From Qipengyuania flava (GTDB lineage: Bacteria > Pseudomonadota > Alphaproteobacteria > Sphingomonadales > Sphingomonadaceae), in NCBI RefSeq assembly GCF_019448255.1, contig NZ_CP080410.1, positions 186,001 to 250,000 of the forward strand: 64,000 nt of DNA. Reading direction: 5' to 3'. Positions 44,799-53,442 of this stretch are shown here, piece by piece. Numbering within the stretch: position 1 is the stretch's first letter; each line of letters opens with the position of its first letter. The notes under the pieces were generated by a model. It made no database searches and was not told where the DNA came from. It saw only the letters and a list, made by a program, of their open reading frames with translations. The position numbers were made by a program, and so were the translations under genes.

Positions 44799-45281
44799 AT
44801 GAAGCTGATCCTGACCCTTCTCGCCCTGTTCGTGGCCACTGCGCTCGGCACTTCGGCTGAGGCCGGCCAGGCGACGGCGGTGATGCAGGTTCGGGCAACG
44901 GTAGTGGAAAGCTGCAGCGTCAGCGCCGACACGATGGACTTCGCGCTCGACACCGCGCCCGGCGCGCGTGCTGAGGGGCAGGCGGGAGTTGCGCTCTCGT
45001 GCAATGGCCCGGCCGCCTATGAGATCGCGCTCGATGCGGGGCAGAGCGGCGCCCGCGAAATGGTCGACCCGGCCACCGGCCAGAGTCTCGCCTACGAAAT
45101 CTACAGCGATGCGGCACGCACCACGCGCTGGGGCGATGCGCTGGGCGTCGATACGGTTGCGGGCACGGCGGGCGATGACGGCACGGCGCAGCTCACGGCC
45201 TACGGCGCCACGCTCGCCAACGCAGACGGGCTCGCCGCCGGCACCTATGCCGACGCCGTGGTCGTCACCGTCAACTTCTAG
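44799..45281 (+). CDS. Spore coat U (SCPU) domain protein, exported
   Basis: A 160-residue secreted protein. A signal peptide ends near residue 22 (AEAGQ). The SCPU beta-sandwich resembles chaperone-usher pilins: VESCSVSADTMDF, ALSCNGPAAYEIALDAG, and the family mark YEIYSDAARTTRWGD, ending AVVVTVNF. Two cysteines likely bridge. No chaperone or usher gene is adjacent. The CtrA-type box at 44720 may drive it. Confidence 0.9.
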   Translation: MKLILTLLALFVATALGTSAEAGQATAVMQVRATVVESCSVSADTMDFALDTAPGARAEGQAGVALSCNGPAAYEIALDAGQSGAREMVDPATGQSLAYEIYSDAARTTRWGDALGVDTVAGTAGDDGTAQLTAYGATLANADGLAAGTYADAVVVTVNF

Positions 45282-45288
45282 GAAAAGC

Positions 45289-45696
45289 TCAGCCGGCCTC
45301 GACGAGGTCGACGATCGCGGCGCGCGCCGTGTGGAATTCGCGCCAGAGCGTCAGCGCTGCTGCCGTCGTATCCTGGCCTTGCGCCGTCAGCGACAGCAGT
45401 GCGCGCAGACCTGGCTGCATGACCGCGGCCAGATCATCGATGCCGCGGGCTGCCATCTCGTAGTGCCAACCGCCCTTGTCGGCCGCGCGCTGCGGCAGCT
45501 GGGCGATCTCGGGTGACGGCGCTTCGCGGCCAAGCTGGGCGAGGTTGCCCACGGCTGCAGCGGCTTCGTGAACGGCATCCCACTGCTCGGCCAGAACACG
45601 CAGCTCCGGCGCCGGGCGCGGGCCCGCTTCGGCGGGCGGGAGCATGGTGGCCTGGGAAAGGTCGAATTCGTGGGATAGCGCGCTCATGCTTGCCAT
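45289..45696 (-). CDS. Small Ala-rich soluble protein, unknown function
   Basis: A 135-residue helical protein with few charged motifs (FDLSQATMLPPAEAGP, then LAEQWDAVHEAAAAVGNL and LRALLSLTAQGQDTTAAALTLWREFH). No family is recognised. Starts at 45696 or 45687 are equally possible. Convergent with the SCPU gene (7-bp gap). Confidence 0.6.
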   Translation of the reverse strand: MASMSALSHEFDLSQATMLPPAEAGPRPAPELRVLAEQWDAVHEAAAAVGNLAQLGREAPSPEIAQLPQRAADKGGWHYEMAARGIDDLAAVMQPGLRALLSLTAQGQDTTAAALTLWREFHTARAAIVDLVEAG

Positions 45697-46058
<362 letters not shown>

Positions 46059-47096
46059 ATGGACCGGGTAATATACAACTTCGACAGCCTGCCCCTCCGG
46101 CAGACCGCGACCCCGGCGCCCAAGCGGCGCGCCATTTACCGTGCGCACCGTACGTCCGATCCGCGCATCGGCGTGATCTATAATCCGCGCAGCCACCGCA
46201 ACAAGGGCCAGGACCTTGCCTGCACGGGATCCGACCGGATCACGGTCGCCCAGCCGCGCACCCGCAACGAGATTTTCCACGCGCTGTCCGGCTTCGCCCG
46301 CGACGGGATCGATTTCCTCGTCATCAATGGCGGTGACGGGACGGTGCGCGACGTGCTGACGATTGGCCAGATGGTCTTTGCCGACCGCTGGCCCGCTGTC
46401 GCCGTATTGCCCAAGGGCAAGACCAACGCGCTCAACGTCGACCTTGGCGCTCCGGCCGACTGGTCGCTGGAAGAGGCGATGAAGGCCTATCACACGGGCC
46501 GCCGGCTGGTCCGCCGTCCGCTCGCGATCAGCCGCGAAGGCGACGACAACCCGCCGATGCTCGGCTTCATTTTCGGTGCCGGCGCCTTCACCCTCGGTAT
46601 TGAAACGGGCCAGGACGCGCACTCGCTCGGCTTCTTCAACAGTCTCGCCGTCGGTGCGACGGGCGCCTGGGGCGTGCTGCAGGCCCTTTTCGGCACGGAT
46701 CGCAACAAGTGGCGCCGCGGCACGGAAATGGATCTGCGTTTCCTGCCCTCTGGCGAGAGCGTGCCGCGTTCGGCCTTTGGCAATCCGGACCGCCGCAGCG
46801 TGATGCTCGCCTCCACGCTCGAACGCATGCCGATGGGCGTCCAGCTCTTCGGTGCGCCGCGCCCGGGTTTCAAGCTTGCGGTCCTGGACCACCCGCGCCG
46901 CCGCCTGCTGGCCTCCCTTCCGGCGATCCTGACGGGCTGGCGTCCTCGCTGGCTTTCCGATGCCGGTTTCCACCAGCTCGACGCCGATGGCCTGTCGATC
47001 GATGTTGCCGAAGCGGTCATCCTCGATGGCGAGGCCTTCCCCGCCGGTCGATACCGGGTCGAGCAGGGGCCGGACATCACCTTCGTCAGCGTGTGA
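46059..47096 (+). CDS. Diacylglycerol kinase-type lipid kinase
   Basis: A 345-residue protein with the DAGK catalytic domain: IGVIYNPRSHRNKG, the nucleotide motif INGGDGTVRDVL near residue 97, and VLPKGKTNALNVDLG. It phosphorylates a lipid with ATP, possibly diacylglycerol, sphingosine or ceramide, the last attractive in a sphingolipid-bearing order. It overlaps the next gene by four bases (GTGTGA), so the two act together. Confidence 0.88.
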   Translation: MDRVIYNFDSLPLRQTATPAPKRRAIYRAHRTSDPRIGVIYNPRSHRNKGQDLACTGSDRITVAQPRTRNEIFHALSGFARDGIDFLVINGGDGTVRDVLTIGQMVFADRWPAVAVLPKGKTNALNVDLGAPADWSLEEAMKAYHTGRRLVRRPLAISREGDDNPPMLGFIFGAGAFTLGIETGQDAHSLGFFNSLAVGATGAWGVLQALFGTDRNKWRRGTEMDLRFLPSGESVPRSAFGNPDRRSVMLASTLERMPMGVQLFGAPRPGFKLAVLDHPRRRLLASLPAILTGWRPRWLSDAGFHQLDADGLSIDVAEAVILDGEAFPAGRYRVEQGPDITFVSV

Positions 47097-47989
47097 CCTC
47101 CGCACTTTCGCACCGCATCGCCGCCGCGCTTGACCGCCCGGTGCGCAGCGAAGTCGCGGCGTACGCCCGGCGGCTGGGCGAAGAGGCCGGCGCGCTGGCG
47201 GTGCTGTTCTACGGATCGAACCTGCGCACAGGCTCGCTCGAAGGCGTGCTGGATTTTTATGTGCTGCTTCCCGGCCCCCAGAAAGAAACCATCTGGCCGC
47301 GCGTCAGCTACCGTGAATGGGACCATGGCGAGGAACGGCTGCGCGCCAAGATCGCGACGCTGTCGCTCGCCCAGTTTGCGCAAGCGGCGAGCGGTGTGTC
47401 GCGCGATACGACGATCTGGGCGCGGTTCGTCCAGCCCTCGGCGCTGATCTGGCAGGCGGATGAGGCGGCCCGCGCCGCCGTGCTCGATGCGCTGAGTGCA
47501 GCGGCGATGACGGCCGGGCGGCTCGCGGCGGCTGTGGGCCCTGAGGAAGGCACGGCGGAAGACTATTGGCGGGCGCTGTTCCGGGCGACCTACCAGGCAG
47601 AATTCCGCGTCGAGAAACCGGGACGCGAGAACGCCATCCTCGAGGTCAACGCAGAGCATTTCGACGGCCTGCTGCCCCTCGCCTGGGAAGCCGCAGGCCT
47701 GCCCTTCACGCGCGACGGTGAACGCCTGTCACCCAAGCTCGACAAGGCCGAGCGCGCGCGGATCAAGGCCTGGTGGCGCACCCGCGCGCGGCTCGGCAAG
47801 CCGCTCAACCTTCTGCGGCTCGCCAAGGCGACAACCACCTTCGAGGGCGCGGCGGATTATGGCGCGTGGAAGCTCCACCGCCACACGGGTATCACTATCG
47901 AAGTGACGCCGTTTCGCGCCAAGCACCCGCTGCTCGCGGCGCCCGGCGCCCTTTTCGAACTGTGGCGAAAGCGCCGCGCTCAGCGGTAG
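47093..47989 (+). CDS. Nucleotidyltransferase-like partner of the lipid kinase
   Basis: A 298-residue protein of unknown family with a nucleotidyltransferase-fold start: FYGSNLRTGSLEGVLDFYVLLP (G41-S42, then D54) near residues 39-60, then a long helical region and a basic C-terminus. This pattern and length resemble mitochondrial Tam41/Mmp37 CDP-diacylglycerol synthase. Being coupled to a lipid kinase that can make phosphatidate, CDP-DAG synthesis is an attractive hypothesis, not proven. It starts with GTG. Confidence 0.7.
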   Translation: MTSALSHRIAAALDRPVRSEVAAYARRLGEEAGALAVLFYGSNLRTGSLEGVLDFYVLLPGPQKETIWPRVSYREWDHGEERLRAKIATLSLAQFAQAASGVSRDTTIWARFVQPSALIWQADEAARAAVLDALSAAAMTAGRLAAAVGPEEGTAEDYWRALFRATYQAEFRVEKPGRENAILEVNAEHFDGLLPLAWEAAGLPFTRDGERLSPKLDKAERARIKAWWRTRARLGKPLNLLRLAKATTTFEGAADYGAWKLHRHTGITIEVTPFRAKHPLLAAPGALFELWRKRRAQR

Positions 47990-48477
47990 CGCATACGGAT
48001 CGACATGGTTTCGACCCCGGCGCCTACCGTGAAGGCGGTCTTCTTGTAGCTCGGCTTGCCGAGGTTGAAGATGTTGATGCTGGGGTTGTTCGACATCGCC
48101 CCGCCGTCGGCGAAGATGTCGGTTTTCCCGTTGCCGTTCACATCGTGGCGTACCGCAATGCCATAGGTCCCGGGGGCCGGCAGCGGCATGCAGAAGGTCA
48201 TCGACCCGGCCTTGGCCGGGGCTTCCATGCGGTAGATCCAGCGGCCCTTTTCGAGCCAGTCTTCCTTGGTGCCGCGGTAGCTCTGCACCCGGATGGTACC
48301 GCTCGAGGCCTTGATGTCGGTGATCGTGACGCGCACGGCCGGGCCTGCGCCGCTTGCGCATTTGGCAGGATTGTTTGTGATCTTCTCGCGGTATTGCGCT
48401 TCGGCGGGGGACGGCGCGGCAAGGCCCGCAAGGGCGAGCGCGCTGACACCGGCGACGGCGGAGAATTGGCGAATCAT
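47980..48477 (-). CDS. DUF2141 protein, second copy, exported
   Basis: A 165-residue secreted protein with a signal peptide to about residue 28 and the DUF2141 core: VTITDIKASSGTIRVQSY, HDVNGNGKTDIFADGGAMSNNP and the ending ETMSIRMRYR. It shares the plan and N-G-N-G-K motif with the copy at 42907. Its end overlaps the end of the nucleotidyltransferase-like gene by 10 bases on the other strand. Confidence 0.88.
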   Translation of the reverse strand: MIRQFSAVAGVSALALAGLAAPSPAEAQYREKITNNPAKCASGAGPAVRVTITDIKASSGTIRVQSYRGTKEDWLEKGRWIYRMEAPAKAGSMTFCMPLPAPGTYGIAVRHDVNGNGKTDIFADGGAMSNNPSINIFNLGKPSYKKTAFTVGAGVETMSIRMRYR

Positions 48478-48606
48478 GGGCGAAATTCCGTTTCGAACTG
48501 TGGTGCAGGGCGGCTGGCAGGCATCGCCCCTGGGCCCGACGGACCCCTGTATGAGGCGCTTTTTAGCATAGCGCGCTGAATTGCGGCTGAATTTGGCAGC
48601 GCGGAC

Positions 48607-50268
48607 CTATTCATCAAGAGCGAGGCGCCCGGCGTCGAGCGCTACCCGTCGCGGCGCGCGCTGCGTCAGCGCTCCGCGATGGCCGATCACGAGGATCGTG
48701 CAGCGCCCGGCGACTGCTTCCACTGCATCGGCGACGGCGGCTTCGCTGGCCGGGTCGAGCGCGCTGGTGGCTTCGTCGAGGATCAGCAGGTCGGGATCGC
48801 GCAACAACGCCCGTGCGAGCGCAATCCGCTGGCGCTCGCCCCCTGAAAGCGTGCGGCCAGCCTCGCCAATGCGATGGTCGAGACCACCGGGCAGCTCGAG
48901 GGCGAAGGCGGCGTTGGCGCGCTCCAGCGCGGCCACGCAGTCCGTATCGCTCGCATCGGCCCGGCCCCACAAGAGGTTCTCACGCAGCGTTGCGGCGAAC
49001 AGCACCGACTCCTGCTGCACATAGGCAACCCGGCTGCGCCAGGCGATCCGGCGCGGGCCGTCGAGGGCCACCCCATCGATCAAGACGGCACCCGCGTCAG
49101 GCGCAAGCAGGCCCCCGGCAAGGTCGGCCAGCGTGCTCTTGCCCGCGCCCGACGGGCCCGTGATGGCCGTGAAGCTTCCCGCCGGAAGCTCCAGGTCGAT
49201 CCCGTCGAGCGCGGGGCGCGCATCGGAGTAGGCGAGTGAGGCCGATGCGAAGCGCAAGGCCGAGCCAAGGCGCGGGGGCTCCCCGGCCGCCGCTGGTTCG
49301 GCGGCGCGGTACGCCTCGGCGATCAGCGCTTCGACTTCCTCGATCGCCGGACGGTCGTGCGCCCAAGCCTGGGCGGCCTGCTGGAGCTGGCCCAGCATTG
49401 GCACCGCGCGAGCAAACAGGGCCACGAGCGGGAGCAGCGTGGCCAGCGCCACGTCCCCGCGCCCAGCGGCAAGCCACACGAAGATGGCAAGCAGCAGCGC
49501 GCCGCTTGTCTGGAGCAACGCCTTGGCGAGGCCGCTGTCGAAAATGAAGCGGCGCTCCACCGCGCGGCGGCCCTTGAGGCCCTCCTCCACCGCGGAGAGA
49601 GCCGCCGTCTCGCGGCCGAAACTCTTGACCACGCGGGCGGCGTCGAGCGTCTCGCCGACAGCGGAATACATCGCCCGGTAGCGCTCTCCCAGCGCTTCCC
49701 CGAGCCCGCGCGCCCTGCGCCTGAGCGGGGCGAAGGCGAACAGGATCAGCGCGCCGCCAAGCGCGAGGCCGAGGGCGGCAAGCGGGGCGATCACGAAGGC
49801 GGCGAGACCCAGCGCGCCGAGCCCGAGGGCCAGCCGCAGGAGGTCGGCGAACAGCTGCACCGCATTGCCCGCCCGGTCGACCGTGCCCAGCACCACCGCC
49901 CGGTGCTCGTTCTGCCGTGTGCCGGACAGGTAGCGCCAGTCGGCGCGCAGCAACGCCTCCATCGCCCGCAGCCGCAGCCCGTCTACCAGCGTAACGACGA
50001 GACCTTGCGCGACCAGCGCGCGCCACAGCTCGGCCAGCGTGCGCAGGGCGACAAGGGCCACGAACAGCGTCAGCAGCGCGCCCAGCGAAAGATCGGGCAG
50101 GGCCAGGCCGGCGAGCGACGGCGCCCCGTCTCCCAGCGTTTCCAGCATGGGCACGAGGAGGACGAAGCCCAGCCCTTCGCTCAGCGCCACGAGCATCGTG
50201 ACGGCTGCGAGCAGCGCGATACGGCCCTTGGCAAGATGGTCGAGTGCAACAGAGGGAAACGGTTTCAC
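48607..50268 (-). CDS. ABC exporter (permease-ATPase fusion) of the RiPP locus
   Basis: A 553-residue half-transporter: five to six hydrophobic segments in residues 15-310, then the ATPase with Walker A GPSGAGKST near residue 370, signature TLSGGERQR near residue 474 and Walker B LLILDEATSALD. There is no N-terminal C39 peptidase, so it does not cleave leaders itself. Fused ABC exporters are the standard D protein of lasso-type gene clusters. It is last in the 52659-48607 operon. Confidence 0.9.
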   Translation of the reverse strand: MKPFPSVALDHLAKGRIALLAAVTMLVALSEGLGFVLLVPMLETLGDGAPSLAGLALPDLSLGALLTLFVALVALRTLAELWRALVAQGLVVTLVDGLRLRAMEALLRADWRYLSGTRQNEHRAVVLGTVDRAGNAVQLFADLLRLALGLGALGLAAFVIAPLAALGLALGGALILFAFAPLRRRARGLGEALGERYRAMYSAVGETLDAARVVKSFGRETAALSAVEEGLKGRRAVERRFIFDSGLAKALLQTSGALLLAIFVWLAAGRGDVALATLLPLVALFARAVPMLGQLQQAAQAWAHDRPAIEEVEALIAEAYRAAEPAAAGEPPRLGSALRFASASLAYSDARPALDGIDLELPAGSFTAITGPSGAGKSTLADLAGGLLAPDAGAVLIDGVALDGPRRIAWRSRVAYVQQESVLFAATLRENLLWGRADASDTDCVAALERANAAFALELPGGLDHRIGEAGRTLSGGERQRIALARALLRDPDLLILDEATSALDPASEAAVADAVEAVAGRCTILVIGHRGALTQRAPRRVALDAGRLALDE

Positions 50269-50315
50269 GAAGCGAGCGCTAGGTCAGGCTCTGGGTCGGG
50301 TAAAGGCGCAAGTCA

Positions 50316-52187
50316 TTACAGATCGTTGCGGCCCTTGGCCCGGGCGATCACTCGACCGGCGGCAATCGCAGCCGGGAGACAATAGCTCAGCGCCATCGCC
50401 GCGAGCGGATCCACGGGCTGCTTGCCATCCCACCGAACGAGGCGGTCGCTCATGCCGGAAAGGTCGAGCAGCGAGGAGAGGTCTTCATCCGCACGCATTT
50501 TCTCCAGCTCGGCGAGCAGTGCAGCGCGGTCGCGGGTCACCCGCAAGGGCCAGTCGGCATCGGTCACGCCGTGATCGTGCGACATGCGTGCAGCATCCGG
50601 CAGGCGCCCCTCCGCCAGCCTGCGCGCAAGATAACGGGTCTGCCCACGGCGCAGGAATTGCCGGGTCGGCAGGGACAGGCAGAATTCGAGCAGCGGCGGA
50701 TAGGCCATAGGGTCGCGGTAGGGCACGCCGTGAACTGCTTCGACTGCCTTGGCGACTTCGGCTGCGCCATCATCGCTCTGGGCAAGCAATTCTTCGCGCA
50801 CGCGGCGCGGATGCATTGGCGTTTCGCGCTCCCGAAAGTGATCCAGACCCGGACCGTCCACGAGGCCGTATTCGTCGGCCGATTCAAACCGCAATCCGCG
50901 CGCCGACAGGAAACGCGCAATATCAAGCTTTCTTGCCGACCCCCGAACCACGAGGCTGACGAACTTTCTCCAGATCGGCCGGGGATCGCGGGGTCGGTGA
51001 CGAAGGGCGAGCCACAGTTCGCGCCAGCGAAGGCGCAAGAACAGTTCGCGGTATCCCCACTGGCCATCGGCCGAGATTCCGGAATTGCCCTCGTCCGCGC
51101 CCATCAGGATCTGCGCATCATTCTGGTGGGCTGACCGGGCCAGTGTTTGAAGAAAAGGAGCAAGGCCGATAGCGACGGGGGCGCAGCCGGCTTTCTCCAG
51201 TGTGCGGGCAAAGTGCTCGTCGAAGGGGCCGCTGCTGTTGATCACAATTTCGTGGTGGGCGATCCCCAATTGGTCGGCGATGGAAGCGGCTCCGCTGCTT
51301 TCGTCGGCCACATAGCCGGGGCGGGGGGCCGCGATCCATTCCTTGGCCGGAGCCATTGTCAGGGCCGTTATTGCCGCGCCCTGGTTTTGCTGCGCAAGAA
51401 ACGATGCGACGAGGCCGCTGTCGAGCCCGCCGGACAGGGCAAGCGCTACCCTGGTGCCCCGCCCCGCTGCTCCTGCAACCGCCTCTTCCAGCAATTCTTG
51501 CGCTGTGCTGAGAACGCTATCGTCAGCGAGCTTGCCCTGCCTTGGCCCATGCTTCGGGGCGGAATAGCGCCAGACTGGCCACACTTCGTCGGAACCAGCG
51601 GTGATGCGGACAGCCTCGCCCTTGGCGACACGTCCGGTGTGTCGATACCAGCCTGACCGAGGGTGGGATCGATCTCCGGCAAGACCGCGCGCGACCTGGG
51701 CGAGCTCGGGATGGAGTCGCGCCGCACCCGGAAGGGTCGCAAGTACGGACACTAGGGAACCTGCGACGCAGTGCTCTTCGGAAAGGCGGTAATGGATCGG
51801 GGGAGCATTGAAAGCGCTGCGGGACAGGCGCGCCCATGCCCCTCCCTCATCGACGATCGCTGCTGCGTAATTCCCGTTTATATGGTCGTCGGAGGCATCG
51901 CCCCACCTCTGATAGGCGGCAAGATAGAGAGCGACATCCTCGGCATTGTCACCAAGCCCCAGGGCTTCGCGAAGGGATGTGCGATTGCCGATCCAACCGT
52001 CGAAGGCCGCTGTGACTGAGGCGCCGCGCAGCACTGTCTCCTCGCCCGAAGGCCCACGCCACGCCGCCAGACTGGATTGGCGCGAACTATGCTCGACATG
52101 AGGGCGACGGGCGCAATAGCCCAAGGCTCCTGCAAGGATGTGGGGCGGCACGGGCGTGGGGCGCAGCGCAATTGCGACGGCAAACAC
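50316..52187 (-). CDS. Asparagine-synthetase homologue (RiPP macrocyclase C-type)
   Basis: A 623-residue AsnB-like protein. The N-terminal half has the glutaminase fold but starts M-F-A with no Cys2 nucleophile, so ammonia is not its substrate. The synthetase half keeps the PP-loop LALSGGLDSGLVA near residue 254 and an acidic loop (MGADEG) near residue 355, so it can adenylate a carboxylate. In lasso clusters the C protein activates an Asp/Glu side chain and joins it to the peptide N-terminus. GTG start, AAAGG upstream. It follows the precursor gene by 24 bp. Confidence 0.88.
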   Translation of the reverse strand: MFAVAIALRPTPVPPHILAGALGYCARRPHVEHSSRQSSLAAWRGPSGEETVLRGASVTAAFDGWIGNRTSLREALGLGDNAEDVALYLAAYQRWGDASDDHINGNYAAAIVDEGGAWARLSRSAFNAPPIHYRLSEEHCVAGSLVSVLATLPGAARLHPELAQVARGLAGDRSHPRSGWYRHTGRVAKGEAVRITAGSDEVWPVWRYSAPKHGPRQGKLADDSVLSTAQELLEEAVAGAAGRGTRVALALSGGLDSGLVASFLAQQNQGAAITALTMAPAKEWIAAPRPGYVADESSGAASIADQLGIAHHEIVINSSGPFDEHFARTLEKAGCAPVAIGLAPFLQTLARSAHQNDAQILMGADEGNSGISADGQWGYRELFLRLRWRELWLALRHRPRDPRPIWRKFVSLVVRGSARKLDIARFLSARGLRFESADEYGLVDGPGLDHFRERETPMHPRRVREELLAQSDDGAAEVAKAVEAVHGVPYRDPMAYPPLLEFCLSLPTRQFLRRGQTRYLARRLAEGRLPDAARMSHDHGVTDADWPLRVTRDRAALLAELEKMRADEDLSSLLDLSGMSDRLVRWDGKQPVDPLAAMALSYCLPAAIAAGRVIARAKGRNDL

Positions 52188-52211
52188 CGCAAGGCCTTTC
52201 AGGCTGGAGCT

Positions 52212-52352
52212 TCAGCTTCTCCGGTCGGGGTTCGATCCATTGCTAGTAAACCCTCCCTGCGGCCCCGCTATGTTGCGGATCGCGCCCAGCCGCTTGAGCT
52301 TCGGCGCTTGCCAAATGCGTTTCTGGTCGGTTTCGTTTGCGTGCTTGGTCAT
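52212..52352 (-). CDS. Lasso-like RiPP precursor peptide
   Basis: A 46-residue reading frame, too short for usual gene calls, lying between the PqqD and AsnB-like genes on the same strand. The leader half is charged (N-E-T-D-Q-K-R), followed by W14-x2-P17-x-L19-x3-G23, the signature by which lasso leaders bind the PqqD-type element. The C-terminal part begins at G30 (GPQGGFTSNGSNPDRRS, residues 30-46). AAGGG lies upstream; an ATG at 52385 would add 11 residues. The core has only one acid, D43, which fits no 7-9 residue ring from G30. Confidence 0.75.
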   Translation of the reverse strand: MTKHANETDQKRIWQAPKLKRLGAIRNIAGPQGGFTSNGSNPDRRS

Positions 52353-52392
52353 CGTGATGCGCCCTTCGTCAGCCGCGGGCAGCATAGCAAGA

Positions 52393-52659
52393 TCAATCCA
52401 AGGCGACCAGCGCCGCTTTCTCGAGCTCGGCGAGCAGAACCTCGACGTCCCGCGTCAGCACCGCTTGCTCGGCGTCATAAGCCTCACCCAGCGCGCTTGC
52501 GATATCGGTCACGCTCCGCTCGCCGTCGATGAGCTCCCACACCGCGCGGCCGGTCCCTCCGAGCGAGAGCAGTTCGCCTCCATCGAGGTCGACGATGAGG
52601 ATCTCGTCATCGACGCGGGTTTCGACGAAATTGGCCGTGAGCTTGCGCGGGATGGTCAT
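52393..52659 (-). CDS. PqqD-family RiPP recognition element
   Basis: An 88-residue PqqD-like protein: three-strand wing (RVDDEILIVDLDGGELLSLGG) and three helices (TGRAVWELIDGERSV, TDIASALGEAY, RDVEVLLAELEKAAL). In lasso pathways this domain (B1) binds the leader and brings it to the peptidase and macrocyclase. It opens the operon; the precursor start follows its stop by about 40 bp. Its upstream gap to rpe should carry both promoters. Confidence 0.9.
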   Translation of the reverse strand: MTIPRKLTANFVETRVDDEILIVDLDGGELLSLGGTGRAVWELIDGERSVTDIASALGEAYDAEQAVLTRDVEVLLAELEKAALVALD

Positions 52660-52779
52660 GGCCTGACCGCCTAGCGGGGGCGGGCGATGTGGAAAAGGGG
52701 GCGCGGCTTGCTTGTTAACCCTCGTTTCGCGCGCGTAGGGCTGGCCAAGGCTCACACGCGACCAAGGCAAACCGCCCGC
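52660..52779. promoter_or_regulatory. Divergent promoter region, RiPP operon and rpe
   Basis: This 120-base gap separates the minus-strand RiPP operon from rpe. It is AT-richer around 52710-52720 (GCTTGTTAACCC) and holds a TTAACC half-site at 52714. No clear -35/-10 pair is assigned. Confidence 0.4.
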
Positions 52780-53442
52780 ATGACCACCCCGCTGATCTCC
52801 CCTTCCATCCTGTCCGCCGATTTCGCTGCGCTTGGCGAAGAGGTCCGCGCGATCGACGCGGCCGGCGCCGACTGGATCCATGTCGACGTGATGGATGGCC
52901 ACTACGTGCCCAACATCACCATTGGCCCTGCCGTGGTGAAGGCGCTGCGCCCGCACACGGACAAGCCCTTCGACGTCCACCTGATGATCGCGCCGATCGA
53001 TCCCTATCTCGAAGCCTTTGCCGAAGCCGGGGCCGATATCATCACGGTGCATCCGGAAGCCGGCCCGCATATCCACCGCACGCTGCAGGCGATTTCGGGC
53101 CTCGGCAAGAAGGCGGGCGTGGTGCTCAATCCCGGCACGCCTCTCGAAGCGCTCGACTACATCCTCGAAGACGTCGACCTGGTGCTGGTGATGAGCGTCA
53201 ATCCCGGCTTCGGTGGGCAGAGCTTCATTCATTCGCAGCTGAAGAAGGTCGAGGCGATCCGCAAGCGCATCGATGCGCTTGGCAAGCCGATCCACCTCGA
53301 GGTCGATGGCGGCGTGAACGCCGAAACCGCGCGGCTGTGCGTCGATGCCGGCGCCGATGTGCTGGTCGCGGGCTCGGCCACTTTCAAGGGCGGCCCTGCG
53401 CAATACGCAGCCAATATCGCCGCGCTCAAAGGCCAGTCATGA
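52780..53442 (+). CDS. rpe: Ribulose-phosphate 3-epimerase
   Basis: A 220-residue TIM-barrel epimerase interconverting ribulose-5- and xylulose-5-phosphate. Blocks: [34 protein letters not shown] (metal His and Asp), [19 protein letters not shown] and LEVDGGVN. The start is the ATG at 52780. It overlaps the heparinase-type gene by four bases. Confidence 0.96.
   Translation: MTTPLISPSILSADFAALGEEVRAIDAAGADWIHVDVMDGHYVPNITIGPAVVKALRPHTDKPFDVHLMIAPIDPYLEAFAEAGADIITVHPEAGPHIHRTLQAISGLGKKAGVVLNPGTPLEALDYILEDVDLVLVMSVNPGFGGQSFIHSQLKKVEAIRKRIDALGKPIHLEVDGGVNAETARLCVDAGADVLVAGSATFKGGPAQYAANIAALKGQS

Noticed and set aside
52212..52352. Naming the precursor as a known lasso peptide such as benenodin
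   Set aside because: The core lacks the acid at position 7-9 and no sequence match can be claimed.
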